The notes: generated from the letters alone by a model not told the origin. Shown: positions 1-11,804, counted from the first letter of the stretch. The stretch: DNA of 64,000 nucleotides from Apostichopus japonicus (GCF_037975245.1 NC_092575.1:9084001-9148000); one strand, 5' to 3'. A program made the numbers and translations.

Positions 1-118
1 ACATATACATATACACACATACATATACACATATGTACACATATATGCACATACACATACACACACATACACATATATACATATACATATATAAATATAT
101 ATATATATATATATAAAA
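1..118. repeat. CA/TA microsatellite
   Basis: Almost pure alternating purine-pyrimidine sequence of acatat and acacat units that ends in a run of ta dinucleotides. It sits just beyond the 3' end of the minus-strand LINE remnant, so it may be that element's simple-repeat tail or an expansion from it. Confidence 0.9.
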
Positions 119-135
119 CGTACAAGTGCAGCTGT

Positions 136-545
136 CTACAATAAATTTTCCAGATTACCATTTTGTAAATAAATAGCAGCACGATAAATAAAACTATTTC
201 TATGCACATTAATTCTGAATTTTGGTGTTATTGCTTTGTTTCTCAAATTATACCTAGTAGTTTCTCGAAGTAGAGAGTTAAGTTCGGTATGCAAAGAATG
301 TCTGTCATTTTTCTGTATGCAATTTACACTTCTAATGAACTCATTCTTAGCAGCATTGTTTACAGTACTCATAAGAAAGTTAAAATCTATATTTAAAATT
401 CTAGAATACTTTAAAAAAATAATAATATTATCTTTAATTAGTAAAAAGTGATACCAAGCAGAAACAGCATATATTAGGTGTGGTAAGATATTGGCAGTAA
501 AAACTCTTTTCCTTACATCAACATGAAAATGACCCAAGCTTAGAT
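136..545 (-). pseudogene. LINE 3' end (C-terminal part of a reverse transcriptase protein)
   Basis: An open minus-strand frame ends at a stop codon. It reads like the C-terminal tail of a Jockey/CR1-superfamily LINE ORF2: a segment of the ILPHLIYAVSAWYHFL type, a hydrophilic middle, then YNLR and NSFIYRAAIYLQNGNLENLL. The same ending recurs on the plus strand near 9.6 kb (YNLR, NSFIYRAAIYIQNGYLESLL), which identifies a repeated family. The copy is 5'-truncated: its upstream edge abuts the L1/Tx1-like LINE running the other way. No catalytic RT motif is included, so it is inactive. The clade assignment is uncertain. Confidence 0.7.
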
Positions 546-2613
546 GATCCATCTTTCTTCTACTCGATCAATCTTAAACTTGCTAATTTTAACTGGGAAT
601 GTATAGTTATTGGGGGAGCCTTTAACTTTGTATTCAATTTAGAAATGGATAAAGAAGGAGGTAATCCTAGAACAAATTTTAATGCCAGGGAAAAGTGCAA
701 GGATTTAATGAGGACCTAAGATCTAATATATTATGGAAGGAGCAAAACCCTGGGTATAAAAGATTCACCTGGTACGCAAACAAAATTATTGCTATTCATT
801 GCAGACTCAATTTTTTCCTTATTTCACAAATTTACTTATTCGGTGACAAGAATTTTTTTCTCTGCCAGTTTCAATTCTGATCACTCAGTTGTTCTTTTTG
901 ATATAAAGGTATTAAAGGAGGACAGATGCCCAAGTTTTTGGAAATTTAATAATTCATTGCTTAATGATCCGGATTACAAGACTTTGATACTCACCACTAT
1001 TTCAAGAGGTATAGACAATTATCAGGGTTGCAAACCCTCAGTTAGATGGAAACTAATCTAAAGTTACCTATAATAATGCTTATGTGGCTTATAATTAAAA
1101 GTAGGCTAGGGAGGGACGCCACAATGAAATCACTTTGATGAAGGAAATTTCAGTCTACGAACAAGATTTCTCCCAAACTAACTCCCCTGTTTGTTAAGAA
1201 AAATTGAAGAATACCAAAAATCAACTCCATGAACAGTATGATTATAAAATATAAGGTATTCAAGTTCCATCTAAGGGCAAGGTTGAGAGTACGGCCATCT
1301 AGAAAGGCGTAACAAAAAGTCCTGTTTTATTCAAAACTAAAAATGGCAGAAGGGATTGAGATGGTGGATCGCCCCCAAATTCTGAAGGAGTTGAGTGACT
1401 TTGCAAAGTTCTTTATAAAAGTGCAATATGTGCAATCCTAATTATATTTTCCATGATTTGAATGGTGACTCAAAGCTCACTTTTGAAGTGGCAATGGTCT
1501 GTGAGGGGAGTCTCACAGAAGATGAATGCAAGGGTGACCTATTATCTTTGAACGACCGTAAAAGCCCAGGAAGTGATGGTTTGACAGTGGAATTCTGTAA
1601 ACATTTTTGACCAGTATTGGAAATTTAGTTACAACTTCCCTAAATTATGCATATGACCACTTACAATTCTCCCCTGGTCAAGGCCGTAGTATTATTACTC
1701 TTATCGGAAGCCCCAGAAAGACGCAACTCTTGGGAAAAACTACTGCCCAATTCACTCCTTAATATAGACTACAAGACTTGTTCAAAGGCTCTTGCTTAGA
1801 GGATTAAGTCTGTAATTACATCTCTTATCAATCAGAACCAAACTGGCTTTGTTAAAATAGATTTATAGGACAAAATATTCCTTTCAAACTTGATGTTAGA
1901 GATTTCTATAAAGAAAAAAATAATCTGCCAGATCTATTACTCTTGGTAGAATTCAAGAAGGCCTTCGATAGATTAGAGTGGAATTTTATATTCAAATGTG
2001 AAACGTTCTTTAACTTTAAGGAAGGGTTTATTAGATGAATTCATACTTTGTATTCTAATGCTTCTGCCAGCGTATGTAATTATGTCTACTCATACCCTGA
2101 CATTCAATGTCAAGAGGGGTCAGACTGGGCTGCCCGTTATGCCCCAATATATTTATTTTCTATGCAGAAGTACTTGCCCTAAATATAAACAATTCTCGCA
2201 TTATTAAAGGTAATTCCATTATTAACCATGATACTAGAAGTTTACAGTATGCTGATGATACAGTAATTATCTTGACAGGTCTTTTGACAGTTGATATTTT
2301 TAAGATTTGAAAGTTTTTCAGGTTTGAAAGTCAATTACCAAAATTTAACATTTTTCCACTCCGTCCACTGGCCCATTAAAACTGTATTTACTTAACAATT
2401 TTCACTCCAATTTACTTTTGGTCCGGTTACGTCACTTGGCATTACCTTTGACAAGGGTAATGATAGCCCATTTTACCTGAACTACGTACCAAAGCTTTCC
2501 CGTCTCAAAAGTTTGCTTATCTTTGGTCACAACGTGACCTGACCCCTTTTGGGAAAAATCACAATTGCTAAATATTTTGGGCTTTCCCAGCTTGTCTTCC
2601 TCTTTACCTAATC
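543..2613 (+). pseudogene. L1/Tx1-like LINE ORF2, endonuclease and RT part
   Basis: The fragment is decayed by stops and frameshifts, but its domains are readable in order. The end of the endonuclease has IVIGGAFNFVFNLEMDKEGG (the GDFN motif degraded to GAFN), NPGYKRFTW and then SDHSVVLFD; next comes FWKFNNSLLNDPDY. The RT domain follows with KSPGSDGLTVEF, a VEFKKAFDRLEW-like motif (the D of palm motif A survives), RGVRLGCPLCPNIF and YADDTVI. This order and the WKFN.SLL segment are typical of L1/Tx1-type LINEs. The frame is broken near 2.6 kb by a hAT-type insertion and resumes at 3501, so the two parts are one copy. The 5' end is missing. Confidence 0.85.
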
Positions 2614-3500
2614 TGTAGTGTTTACACAGGTCCAAAAATCGGAAACAGGGTACCCCAGAGACGTAACCCGTCGGGTATCTGGGTACCCAGAAAACCCTTG
2701 TGTATAGCGATTTTCAAGAAACTACATATTGGATGCTATAATAAATGAATTATATTCTCCACTGAAAATTTTTTCATGTTCAAATATGTAGGTGTAAGAT
2801 AAGGTATAAAACCTTCCTCAATAATTTCTGTTTGCTTTTGTTTCTTTCATTAACTTGTTAATAACTTCATATAATTAACATCCCTACTAACATCGCAATG
2901 CCGCCGCTGCCTATGTTTGCTCTCCACATCTATCATATAAATATCAATTTAGCTTTTAAACGTTTTTACTACTACTATCTGTTATGCAGGCCCAGGGTTC
3001 GCATTAGCCGCAAGATTGCACGATTCGCGCAATTTCATCGCATTAGGAAGAAAAGTTTAGTAAAAAGCCACTTGCAATTATTATTTTTTAGTTATCCCGT
3101 CTTTAATCCATTTAAGTAACATCTTGTAAAATTTCTTGTCAGTCTTACCTTCTATAAAACAAACGAATGAATAAATAATAATTGTGAGAATTCCTTCAAT
3201 TTCTTCCACATGGTAGCCTAACAACACACTAAGTAAATGGTGAAATCTAGCTTATCCATCTGTTTATTTGCTGAAATTGTGACGCAGTTATTAGATATCC
3301 ATGGAATACTTTCATTATTGCTGTTATCTTTGACCACATGGTAGCCTAACACCACTCCAAGTCAATGGGAAATCTTGCCTAACAATCGGTTTGCAAAAAA
3401 ACACAATTTCAAAGTCACAATTTGCGTAGGATGCGGGTAATAAATTAGGACTGGGTAGTATCACATCGGGCGGGTTCCCCGATCCCCTGTGCAAACAATA
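2614..3500 (+). mobile_element. hAT-type non-autonomous element inserted in the LINE (copy 1)
   Basis: The left end reads tagtgtttacacaggtcc and the right end tgcaaacaata, which are inverted matches to the ends of the copy at 4474-5589. The direct repeat acctaatc flanks it at 2606-2613 and 3501-3508, with the left flank matching two further bases of a paralogous copy. It interrupts LINE coding sequence, which continues on the far side. Inside are short palindromic cgggtaccc motifs near each end and one copy of a unit containing ccatggtagcctaac. No transposase frame is visible, so it would have needed a hAT transposase in trans. The right TIR carries a point change and the exact left base is ambiguous by two. 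Confidence 0.75.
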
Positions 3501-4029
3501 ACCTAATCCCCCAGAAAATTTTGTAAAGAAGATTGAAGGTTGTATTTTCTCGTTCATAGGGAAAATGGACAAAGTTAAGCGTAGTTCTCTAATTGCCCTG
3601 ACTTGGGAGGGTGGGTTAAATGTAACACATGTCAGCAGTTTTATTCTAAAGTAGCCTTAAGTGCACGTGGATCAAAAGATATCTAGACGATTTTAAAGGT
3701 AACTTATTTTTTATTATAATCTCATGAAGTATGGAAAGTACATACTGTATGAATTTAATATCAGGGATAAGGATATTGCAAACATGTCTATGGAAGACAC
3801 AAGCAAAGCATGGTCAAAGTTAAGATTCTGGAAATCAGTGGAAAGCTGTGCAGATAAAATTATTTGGAATAATAGTAATATCCAAGTAAATAACAAAACC
3901 ATTTTTTACAAAAGTTTGTTTGACCATGGTATAAAGTACATGAAAGATGTTTTCCATATTAACAACCCACTCAGTTATAACACATTTAAGACTAATTTCA
4001 GTGTTCTTTCCTGCCCTTTCATGGATTAA
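3501..4029 (+). pseudogene. L1/Tx1-like LINE ORF2, C-terminal part
   Basis: This is the continuation of the LINE at 543-2613 beyond the hAT insertion. Early frames give FSFIGKMDKVKRSSLIALTW and GGLNVTHVSSFILK. A longer open frame then gives RFWKSVESCADKIIWNNSNI and FYKSLFDHGIKYMKDVF, matching the post-RT region of L1/Tx1 proteins (LWNN..I, then a W/F...GI..I.D segment). It ends in a stop at 4027-4029. At least two frame changes separate these blocks. Homologous LINE sequence with the same hAT junction recurs at 26029-26177. Confidence 0.75.
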
Positions 4030-4473
4030 TAACGCATCATTGATGAGGTTTTTATCTAAATAAATTTAAGTGCATACTGCAAGTTGAAAAGTTTCTTATA
4101 AAGAAACTTGAAAAAGTCTTTCATATGATGCATACACAAAGCATTTGGTAATTGTACAATGTTATTTAATTAAGAATTAAGCTCTAACTGAGCCATTGCA
4201 AAGACATGTTTCTTTGCATAGGCTACATTATGATCCATTGGGTAGCTTGGTTATTGTCTGATGTTATTTAAGTTTTGATTGAGAGCTGTTAAAATGACTT
4301 GTATGAAAGCACACACATTGATTTATATTAGAGTAGCAACAGAAAGTTTAATTACAAATTACTAAAACTGTTAAGTAGTGTTCAAATGATTAACCTAATC
4401 GGAATCAGAATCGGTACAATTATTGCATAATCCGAACACAATCGGAATCGGTAAAAATTACGTGGAATACCAG

Positions 4474-5589
4474 TAGTGTTTGCACGGGTTATCCGGGTAC
4501 CCGCCCGACGTAATACTACCCGGTACCTAATTAATTACCCGAATCCTACGCAAAGTGTGATTTAAAAAAAAAGGAAAAAAAAAGATTGCAAACCTACGGT
4601 TAGGCAGATTTCCCATTGACTTAGTGTGGTGTTAGGCTATCATATGTCGTCGAAGATAACAGCAATAACGAAGGAACCCGCCTGACGCGATACTACCCGG
4701 TTCCTAATTTATAACTTGAATCCTACGCAAAGTGTGATTTAAAAAAGAAATTATTCCATGGATATCTTATAACTGCGTCACAATTTCAGCTACTGTAGTA
4801 AACAAATGGCTATGCTAGATTACCCCATTGACTTAGTGTGGTGTTAGGCAACCATGTGGTCGAACGTAACAGCAATAATGAATGTGTTCCATGGATATCT
4901 TATAACTGCATCACAATTTCAGCAAATAAGCAGATGGTTAGGCTTAGCTTGATTTCTCATGCATTGACTTAGTGTGGTGTTAGCCTACCATGTGGAAGAA
5001 ATGATTATTTATTCGTTTATTTCATAGAAGGAAAGGCTGACAAGGAATTTTACGACATGCTTATGGATTATAGATGGGATAACTAAAAATAATAATCGCA
5101 AGTGGCTTTTTACTAATCGTGTATTCCAAATGCCATCAAATTGTGCGAATCGCGTAATCTCGCGGCTAATGCGAACCCTGGGCCTGCATGATAGATAGTA
5201 GTAGTAACAACTGAGCTAAAGGGATATTTTATGTTCTAATCCAATAGACGTGGAGAGCAAGCATAAGCAGTGGCGGCAGTGCGATGTTAACAACATTACT
5301 TCTAATTAGTATTAATGTTAATTATATTAAGTAATTAACAAGTTTATGACAGAAAAAAAGCAAATAGAAAATATTGAGAAAGGTTTTATACCTTACCTTA
5401 CACATACATTATTGAACATGAAAACATTGTCAGTAGAGAATATAATTCATTTATCATAGCATCCAATATGTAATTTCCTGAAAATCGTGATACACGAGGG
5501 TAAACAATTTTTTTCCGGGTACCCGGATACCCGACAGGTGACGGCTCTCGGGTACCCGGTTCCCGATTTTTGGACCTGTGTAAACACTA
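4474..5589 (-). mobile_element. hAT-type non-autonomous element nested in the outer hAT (copy 2)
   Basis: It starts tagtgtttgcacgggtt and ends ggacctgtgtaaacacta, inverted repeats of each other. The 8-bp duplication aataccag is perfect on both sides (4466-4473 and 5590-5597). It is the reverse complement of the family at 2614-3500 and 25190-26028, sharing the cgggtaccc palindromes, the aattgtgcgaatcgcg segment and the cagtggcggcagtgcgatgt segment. It is longer than copy 1 because it carries extra internal subrepeats. Non-coding. Confidence 0.92.
4610..5000. repeat. Internal subrepeats of the nested hAT
   Basis: Three copies of a unit containing cattgacttagtgtggtgtt and then a catgtggtcgaa-like segment begin near 4613, 4826 and 4963. 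Two spacers also share ttccatggatatcttataac. The same unit, inverted, occurs once or twice in the related copies near 3.3 kb and 25.8 kb and in the outer element near 6.05-6.2 kb. This is internal expansion of a transposon, not an independent satellite. Confidence 0.75.
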
Positions 5590-5837
5590 AATACCAGTTA
5601 TGTCATACCGATTATTCAAAAACATATGAAAGGTGACAATATCATTATTCAAAAACATGGAAGTTGAAAATATCAACTGATGTATTGGGTTTGTTCTTTT
5701 ACTACGAAATATTAAAATAAAGACACCCTCTCTACGTCTTTCACAATGTAATTTCATCAAATTAGGCTGCCAGGGTCGCCGTTTTGCTTCCCTCGTGGTT
5801 AGTGACTTCATATTTTTGGCACAGTAAGCCTGCAAGG

Positions 5838-6345
5838 CAGCAATACCAATTTCGCGAATTATGATTTGCAGTTGCAGCGCGAATCGCGCAAACAGTTCTC
5901 ACATCCCGCATCAAATTTGAAGCAGTGCGGGAGGGTCGCGCACAATCACCGGGAATTTCCCGGCCTTTTAAATCTTTTCCCGGCCGCAAATTACGGCTTC
6001 CACGAAGCAATTTCAGTACCAGCGACATTAACCTAAAATCCCCACAAATCTCTGACCACATGATAGCCTTACTTCACACTAAGTCAACTGCATGGAAATT
6101 TAACCTTGCCATCTGTTTATTCGCTCTAGTTGTGTCGCAAATAAAAATAAAAATATCCATGTAAACTGCAATCTTCGACCACATGTTAGCCTAACAACCA
6201 CACTAAGTCAATGGGAAATGTAGCCTAAGCATCGGTTTGCAAAAAAAAAATTGCGTAGCTTAGTTTACAACTTTCAATTTGCTGGAAATCGGTATTTGTT
6301 TGGAAGGTATGTGCTATGTCTTATAGAGGGAATGTTATATTTTAT
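5838..6345. repeat. GC-rich repeat block shared with 21727-22090 (inverted)
   Basis: The block has gcgaatcgcgcaaacag, a gcgggagggtcgcgcac segment, an accgggaatttcccgg palindrome, then acatgatagcc and the ctgtttattcgctc segment. The reverse complement of the same order is present inside the hAT-type element at 21255-22254, down to a shared ggaatgttgtattttatg-like end. Both lie inside other hAT elements, so this is probably another non-autonomous element whose own boundaries are not clear. Confidence 0.65.
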
Positions 6346-7583
6346 GTTGGAGTAGTTTCTAGTTGTTATTATTTCTTTACATCAATCTGGTAACATTTTA
6401 CAGTAATTTTAAACAAGTTACGATGGTACAATTTGCTTTTCAGTTTGAATTGCCTAAGCTTACATTTTATAATTGAAACTGAACGGAGTTAAATAGGTAA
6501 CGAAAAGGTATGTTTAACTTCAAGTTTGTAACATTTCTATTTGTCTATGAACGGTATAATACTGAAAATAAGTACAAAATAATGTCGGAATGAAGGCAAT
6601 ATGTAATTAAAATTTACACTTTGGTAAAGATTGAAGATGGATGGTTTGTCTGAGATACTATTTGAGATGGATATTTTGAGTAACTATTTTTAGTCCATTT
6701 CAAGCCATTAACAGGTGACATTCACGTCGAGGTGTTTAGGCCATTCGCTTAGCACAGTGATGACTAGGTAGGATATCATATTTTCGAAATTTAAAAAAAA
6801 TACTTTTTTTCTTCTTTCCAAGAAACTCCAGAGGTAATTTGGTACATACAAATGGATACCTAAGAGCCTTGTATTACAACAAAGCAAAAGGAAACAGGGA
6901 AAATCACAACAATAATTGTTTTTATCACAAACTTTATTGCCAATTTTGTATAAACGGGATATTTTCTCATTTTCAAATAATTGGAATCGGAATCAGCATC
7001 AGTACGATTATGAAAGAAATAATCGCTAATCGGTATTTTCTGTTATGCATAATCGTTTGAACACTACTGTTAAGACTGTACACGCCAAGTGTGTAAATCG
7101 CTTGGAACGATGTATGTGAAAAACTGTATGTAGTTATGTATATACTATAATGAAAACTATGATTCAGACAACAAAGGTGGGGAAAAGGGTGAAGGTAAAA
7201 AAAGGAGAAAGTATTATACCCTCATCTTTTCCACAGAAGAGGAAGGTAGTCAAGAGGATTTATTTCCTGAGTGCAAAAGTTTAGCTGGTTGGTGAGATAT
7301 AGAGCTTCCATGGAACAAAGCCTAATGGTATCTCTTTTAGTAGCTCTTCTGATTTACAAAATCAAACTGAACTAACTCATGGGATATTTTTAAAGTATAA
7401 CTATTCCATAAAGCTGATATTACTCTTATTTTGCTTACATTTCAAAAGCAAAACTTACCCAAAACTGGTATTCATCAATTTCCCTTTCCACAGAAATTCT
7501 CTCTTGTTTTGTTGGTATATTTGCAATATATCTTGTTTGAATCATTGCTCAAAATTGTCCAAGGAAAGTAAAGTTAGTAGGGC

Positions 7584-7665
7584 ACTTACATCAGTATAGC
7601 AAAGTTGGTAGTGCACAGATTTGTAATCCCAAAGGTAACTGGTTTGAATCTAGTTGATCATCATG
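7584..7665 (+). repeat. tRNA-derived SINE head
   Basis: The segment has a tRNA-like layout: an A-box-like stretch tagcaaagttggtagtgc, an anticodon-arm-like atttgtaatcccaaaggt, and a B-box-like ggtttgaatct about 35 bases on. The acceptor stem does not close and no tRNA 3' end is visible, so a working tRNA gene is unlikely. The following sequence to about 7.75 kb may be the SINE body. Confidence 0.45.
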
Positions 7666-8667
7666 TCTTTCCAATACCCAATTTTCTTCATGATTTACTT
7701 ATATGCTGGATAACAACCTCATTGCTTTTATGACCCTTTTACATACTCACAGTAACTGCTATTTTAGTGGAATAAGGCACATGTTTTTAGTAATAAATAC
7801 AAAACAAAAATCCTCATCTGATGTAATGTAGATTGATATAAACTAAACAAAACAGTGTGGAAACAAGCACATTAACTTTATTCATTGCTCTGCTTACTAC
7901 ACTTCTTGGTCTACTTAAAAGCTTAAGAATGTGACCTTTAACATCAATAGCAGATATATTCAATTAGCTTTTCTCCTTACAGGACTTGGGTGGTATTAAA
8001 GGGATATTCTGTTGTCAAATAATATAACAATTTTAATGGGGAAAAATATTCCACAATGCTTTCAAATACTTGACTTTCCTATTACAGCATTCTGCTATGT
8101 GATATTTGTTGAATGCTTGTTTAGCTGTGAAAGTTTTTAGCACTAAGAATTTCATCTAAATACCTCTTTTTGTAGGTATATGACTTTTGTTCTGTGGATA
8201 TATCAGTTTACACTTTTTAACAATTATGTATATGGCTCATATGCACATATTATGGCTCAATTGACAAAGATAACAAACTCACTCTTCCTTTGCAATATGC
8301 CTTCACAAATTGTGAACAAATTGGAAATAATCTTATCTTGACTATACAAATGTTATATGGAAGTGGTTTTGACCTGAAGATGAAAAACTTTTTCTTTAGT
8401 TTTCTTATATGCAATCAAACTTCACTCACTGCAGTATCCCTTTAACAGAAAGTTATTTAAAAAAAAAAGCTCACTTTGATGGCCTTCACCCCACTGATTA
8501 TAGTAGACATTTCACAAAAACTTTTAAGTGAGGGCCTCTTTCCCAAAATAGCCACATGGCAGTGGTAACATCGAACAAAATAGACATTACAGAATGCCAA
8601 CTCAGTGTCTATGCCTTTAAAAGCAAGTAGTTTTTGATAACAAAATATACTTCCTAGCCAACCTTAC
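7666..8667. other. UXS1 intron sequence without recognised features
   Basis: AT-rich sequence downstream of the last visible UXS1 exon (minus-strand sense). No coding similarity, TIRs or tandem repeats found. The next expected UXS1 exon (continuing ...VYG-DPE, with the active-site Tyr and Lys) is not recognisable anywhere from here to position 1. Confidence 0.5.
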
Positions 8668-8832
8668 CTCCATAGACTTCTGATGTTGAGGCTAGAATCA
8701 ATCGAGCCTTAACCCTTCTGGCTAGACCGAGCATGTTGAGAGTTCCTATGGAACTAGTCTTGATGGTTTTGATGGGGTTATACATGTAGTGAGGAGGTGA
8801 TGCTGGACATGCAAGATGGTATATCTGGTCAA
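8668..8832 (-). CDS. UXS1: UXS1 exon (UDP-glucuronate decarboxylase), NAD-binding fold, central part
   Basis: UXS1 converts UDP-glucuronate to UDP-xylose in the Golgi/ER lumen using tightly bound NAD, supplying xylose for proteoglycan linkers. This 165-base exon encodes [20 protein letters not shown], a [20 protein letters not shown] stretch and [11 protein letters not shown], a near-identical match to animal UXS1 across this segment, including the STSEVYG motif that begins the catalytic site. Borders fit splicing on the minus strand: acceptor tatctacag, donor gtaagg. The first two bases complete a Val codon started by the exon at 15960-16140, and the final G starts the expected Asp codon. 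One difference from vertebrate UXS1 is ACPAS where ASPAS is usual. The following exons lie outside the window. Confidence 0.93.
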
Positions 8833-9564
8833 CTGTAGATACAAACAAGTAACAAGTTTGAAAGTAACTTTGTATTTGAATTACATTCTCCAAAATAATA
8901 CAAAAGGTGTTGATAGAAATGCGTACAGCACAAATTCAGTGTTACCTTTATTTAATGGGGAGCAAATAATAATATAGAATTTGCAAATTATGAATAAAAG
9001 AAGGCAATTTATGTTCAGTTTATTGTGGAATTAAAGGTATTTATATCATAACAAAGAATCATGCATGAATGTACCAGAGAAAAGCTCAGTTGTAAAGCAA
9101 CTTTGGTAGGCATTATTCTATCAAATAATGCATTCGAAAGTCAATAAAACTTACAACAAAGAAATCAAATAATGTACTGAGGAGTTGTTTTCGGCTGGTC
9201 ACTGGTTTGAATATGGTTTTGGAAACATTGTGCTTTACAACTGAGCAGGAAATCTTGCCACAGTGTGTCGTTTCATTACTTATGAAAGTCAGGTAACAAT
9301 TTGAGTAATAAAGAAATCATAGGGCAGCTGTGGCAGTATATCATCACTTCCAAGTGTCACAGAGTAACCCTGTAATCTATGTCATTAACAAAGAATAATT
9401 ATAATAATCATAATCAGAAATATTATTTATAAAATGTGAATATCTAAGTTAACAATCTTTTATGATGTTGAGTACTCAATCATATAAAGATTAATTCAGC
9501 TAAGTAGTTGACATAATACGTGTATTGATGGGCAACAATACTGAAATACGTACACCCACTTCAC

Positions 9565-9890
9565 TCCAAGTTGATCTCTCTGTGCAATAGAACAAACAAG
9601 TACAATCTACGATATCCTACTATCTTGCAAACTTTTAGATTTATGCTTTTTAAGAACTCATTTATCTACAGAGCAGCCATTTATATTCAAAATGGGTACT
9701 TAGAATCTCTGTTATGATCTTTTTAATCCTTTTCAACCTTTCATTCTAAAAAAAAAACTTCTAATCCTCCATCTTATTTCTGATTTGTTCATGCTTTCAT
9801 GATTGTACATTTTACGTCTTTTGTGTATCATTGTAATGTGTCCCATTTATAAATTTGTAATTAATGATGGAATAAAGAAATTGAAATTTA
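9565..9890 (+). pseudogene. LINE 3' end with 3' UTR
   Basis: A short plus-strand frame reads TNKYNLRYPTIL, then NSFIYRAAIYIQNGYLESLL and a stop. It is the same C-terminus as the minus-strand remnant at 136-545. An AT-rich 3' UTR follows, ending in gaataaagaaattgaaattt, a typical tail for this kind of element. It is strongly 5'-truncated and inactive, and lies within the 7.1-kb UXS1 intron. Confidence 0.7.
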
Positions 9891-11118
9891 CAATGTAAGC
9901 AGTATACAAAACCAGAAGACAAAACTGTTAGTGGTTCTAATGCCTAAACTTATTCAGTGTGGTAAGCCTTACATGGGTAATATTCTTGAACTTGTGCACA
10001 CCAAACTGAAGAGGATTATTATTGACTAATGCAGCCAGCAACATATAAAGGAAGGTACCAAGAATCAGTTAGCATGTTGACAAAGGCTATTTAATCACAT
10101 AGCATAACCAGAAAGCCTGTGGGCTTTGTTTTCTTGCCATACAATTGCTAAATATTCTACATAAGTAAGTGACTATTTTAGAGCAAGTGACTTAAATTTG
10201 TCTGACAATTAAGTGAGAACCAGAAAAGATCAGAGAATTCTGCTGTTGTGTGTCACTCCCTTTTGGATATCAACCACTGGTAAGGATTTCACAGTTTAGA
10301 GGTTTTTATTCCAATTCCTATGTGAAATATCTATACATACAGTGAATGAATAAAAGCAAATTTTCTATTTTTTATTTTGAACATGCAAATCCCTTTAATA
10401 ATTGTTATAAATTACTGAGCGCTCAACTGACATTGCTTAAACACCCCCTCAAATATGTTCACAACCTGGTATAAAAAAGGGCAAATTTTGAGACCAATAG
10501 AGATAAACATGTTGACCCCTTGAGAATTTTTTGTCCACCATTCAAGATAACCTGCTGACCCCTTAGTGCTCAGAGAGTGAACTAAATTGGGCCTGTGGTG
10601 AGTGTGTTTAAAGCAATACTACATATCAGTGAAGTTGATTTAATTTCCTGGTTGACTAAATTTACAAAATTTTTACAAAATTTAACTGAACTGATTCTGA
10701 CTAAACTAAGTTCACCAAAAGAAAATATTAGTTTCTGAAAATTGACAGGTTCATTTCAGCTATAATTATGTTGAGTTATGATGTTTAAAAGGTTCCCAGA
10801 CTTTGACATTTTTTACCTCTACCAATTTCAATCATGGGGCATGTATCAACCAAGCATGGCTTTGATTCAACTTGTGGTTATTGAGATACCATGTTTACAA
10901 GCTATTTTTGACAATTTTCCAATAAGCTCCAACCACTATGAATATTATTGAGATAAAAATAAAAATTGCTATTGCATAAAACATTTACCTATGATGTAAT
11001 TTGTTACATCACCATACCAAGAAGGAACTAAATCGAAAATAATTTTTGTAGTGTCTATGCTTAAAACTTACTTATATACCACCTCATACTGGAAGCTTAT
11101 GTATAAAGGTCATATATA
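9891..11118. other. UXS1 intron sequence without recognised features
   Basis: No long open frame, inverted repeat or tandem array that I can support. Base composition is like that of the surrounding intron. Confidence 0.45.
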
Positions 11119-11804
11119 CAGGCGCGTATCCAGGATTTTCTAACCCGGGGGGCGCAAATTACTATCTAAGCGGAGCGCCACCATCGGTTGGCGCGCAGCG
11201 TACAAGAAAATTTCTGGTTTTGATACCCCCCCAGATCACCGGAAACGGCACTTTTCGGGCTTGAAATGACCAACCAGATGTACACTTTTGGCCTGAGAAC
11301 CAGGTATTTCCTAATAGTTTTTATTCCATCCATAACCTTTTTGAATATTGTCAACCCGGCACACGTCATGTTCGACCTGATCGCATCTCCTGTGATCTTT
11401 GCTTTTGTAGGTGATTCTACGTCGCCGCCCACAATACCCGTCAGCCCAACTTTTCAAGGTTTTAAGCCCCAAATTTGTTCAGAATTTGAAAATTCCCATT
11501 TCTCGTGAATAAACTCACTTCAAAACATACCCATAATGTTGTACAAAATTTTATCTATGGACAACCAATATAGAAAAACTTCCTTCAACCCCTAACTGAC
11601 CGGTCAAAATTGCACGAGTAGAGGGAAGTGTGATGCAGAATGTTGGTCAGAAATTTTCGAAAATTCAGACACAGTTAATTTATTGGTGTAGAAATATTAA
11701 ACCTCTTATAACGGCTATTATAAAACTTGGTTGAAGGAAATGAAAAAATAGCATATATTTCCTTCAACCGAACACTACACACATAGGCGTAGGAGGCGCG
11801 GCGG

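Larger units (their letters stand above)
4376..7066. mobile_element. hAT-type element with perfect 8-bp target duplication (outer)
   Basis: Terminal inverted repeats tagtgttcaaatgatta (left) and taatcgtttgaacacta (right) match at 16 of 17 positions. The 8-bp duplication ctgttaag flanks it at 4368-4375 and 7067-7074. Subterminal copies of an aatcggaatcag motif occur at both ends. About 1.1 kb of its 2.69 kb is a second hAT-type element at 4474-5589. The remaining interior holds a GC-rich block at 5838-6345 that recurs inverted near 22 kb. I see no transposase. An 8-bp duplication with TAGTG-type ends is characteristic of the hAT superfamily. Confidence 0.9.

Noticed and set aside
4610-5000. 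CRISPR-like array
   Set aside because: Units are long, unevenly spaced, diverged and inside a eukaryotic transposon; no cas genes. None of the other tandem repeats in the window fit a CRISPR layout either.
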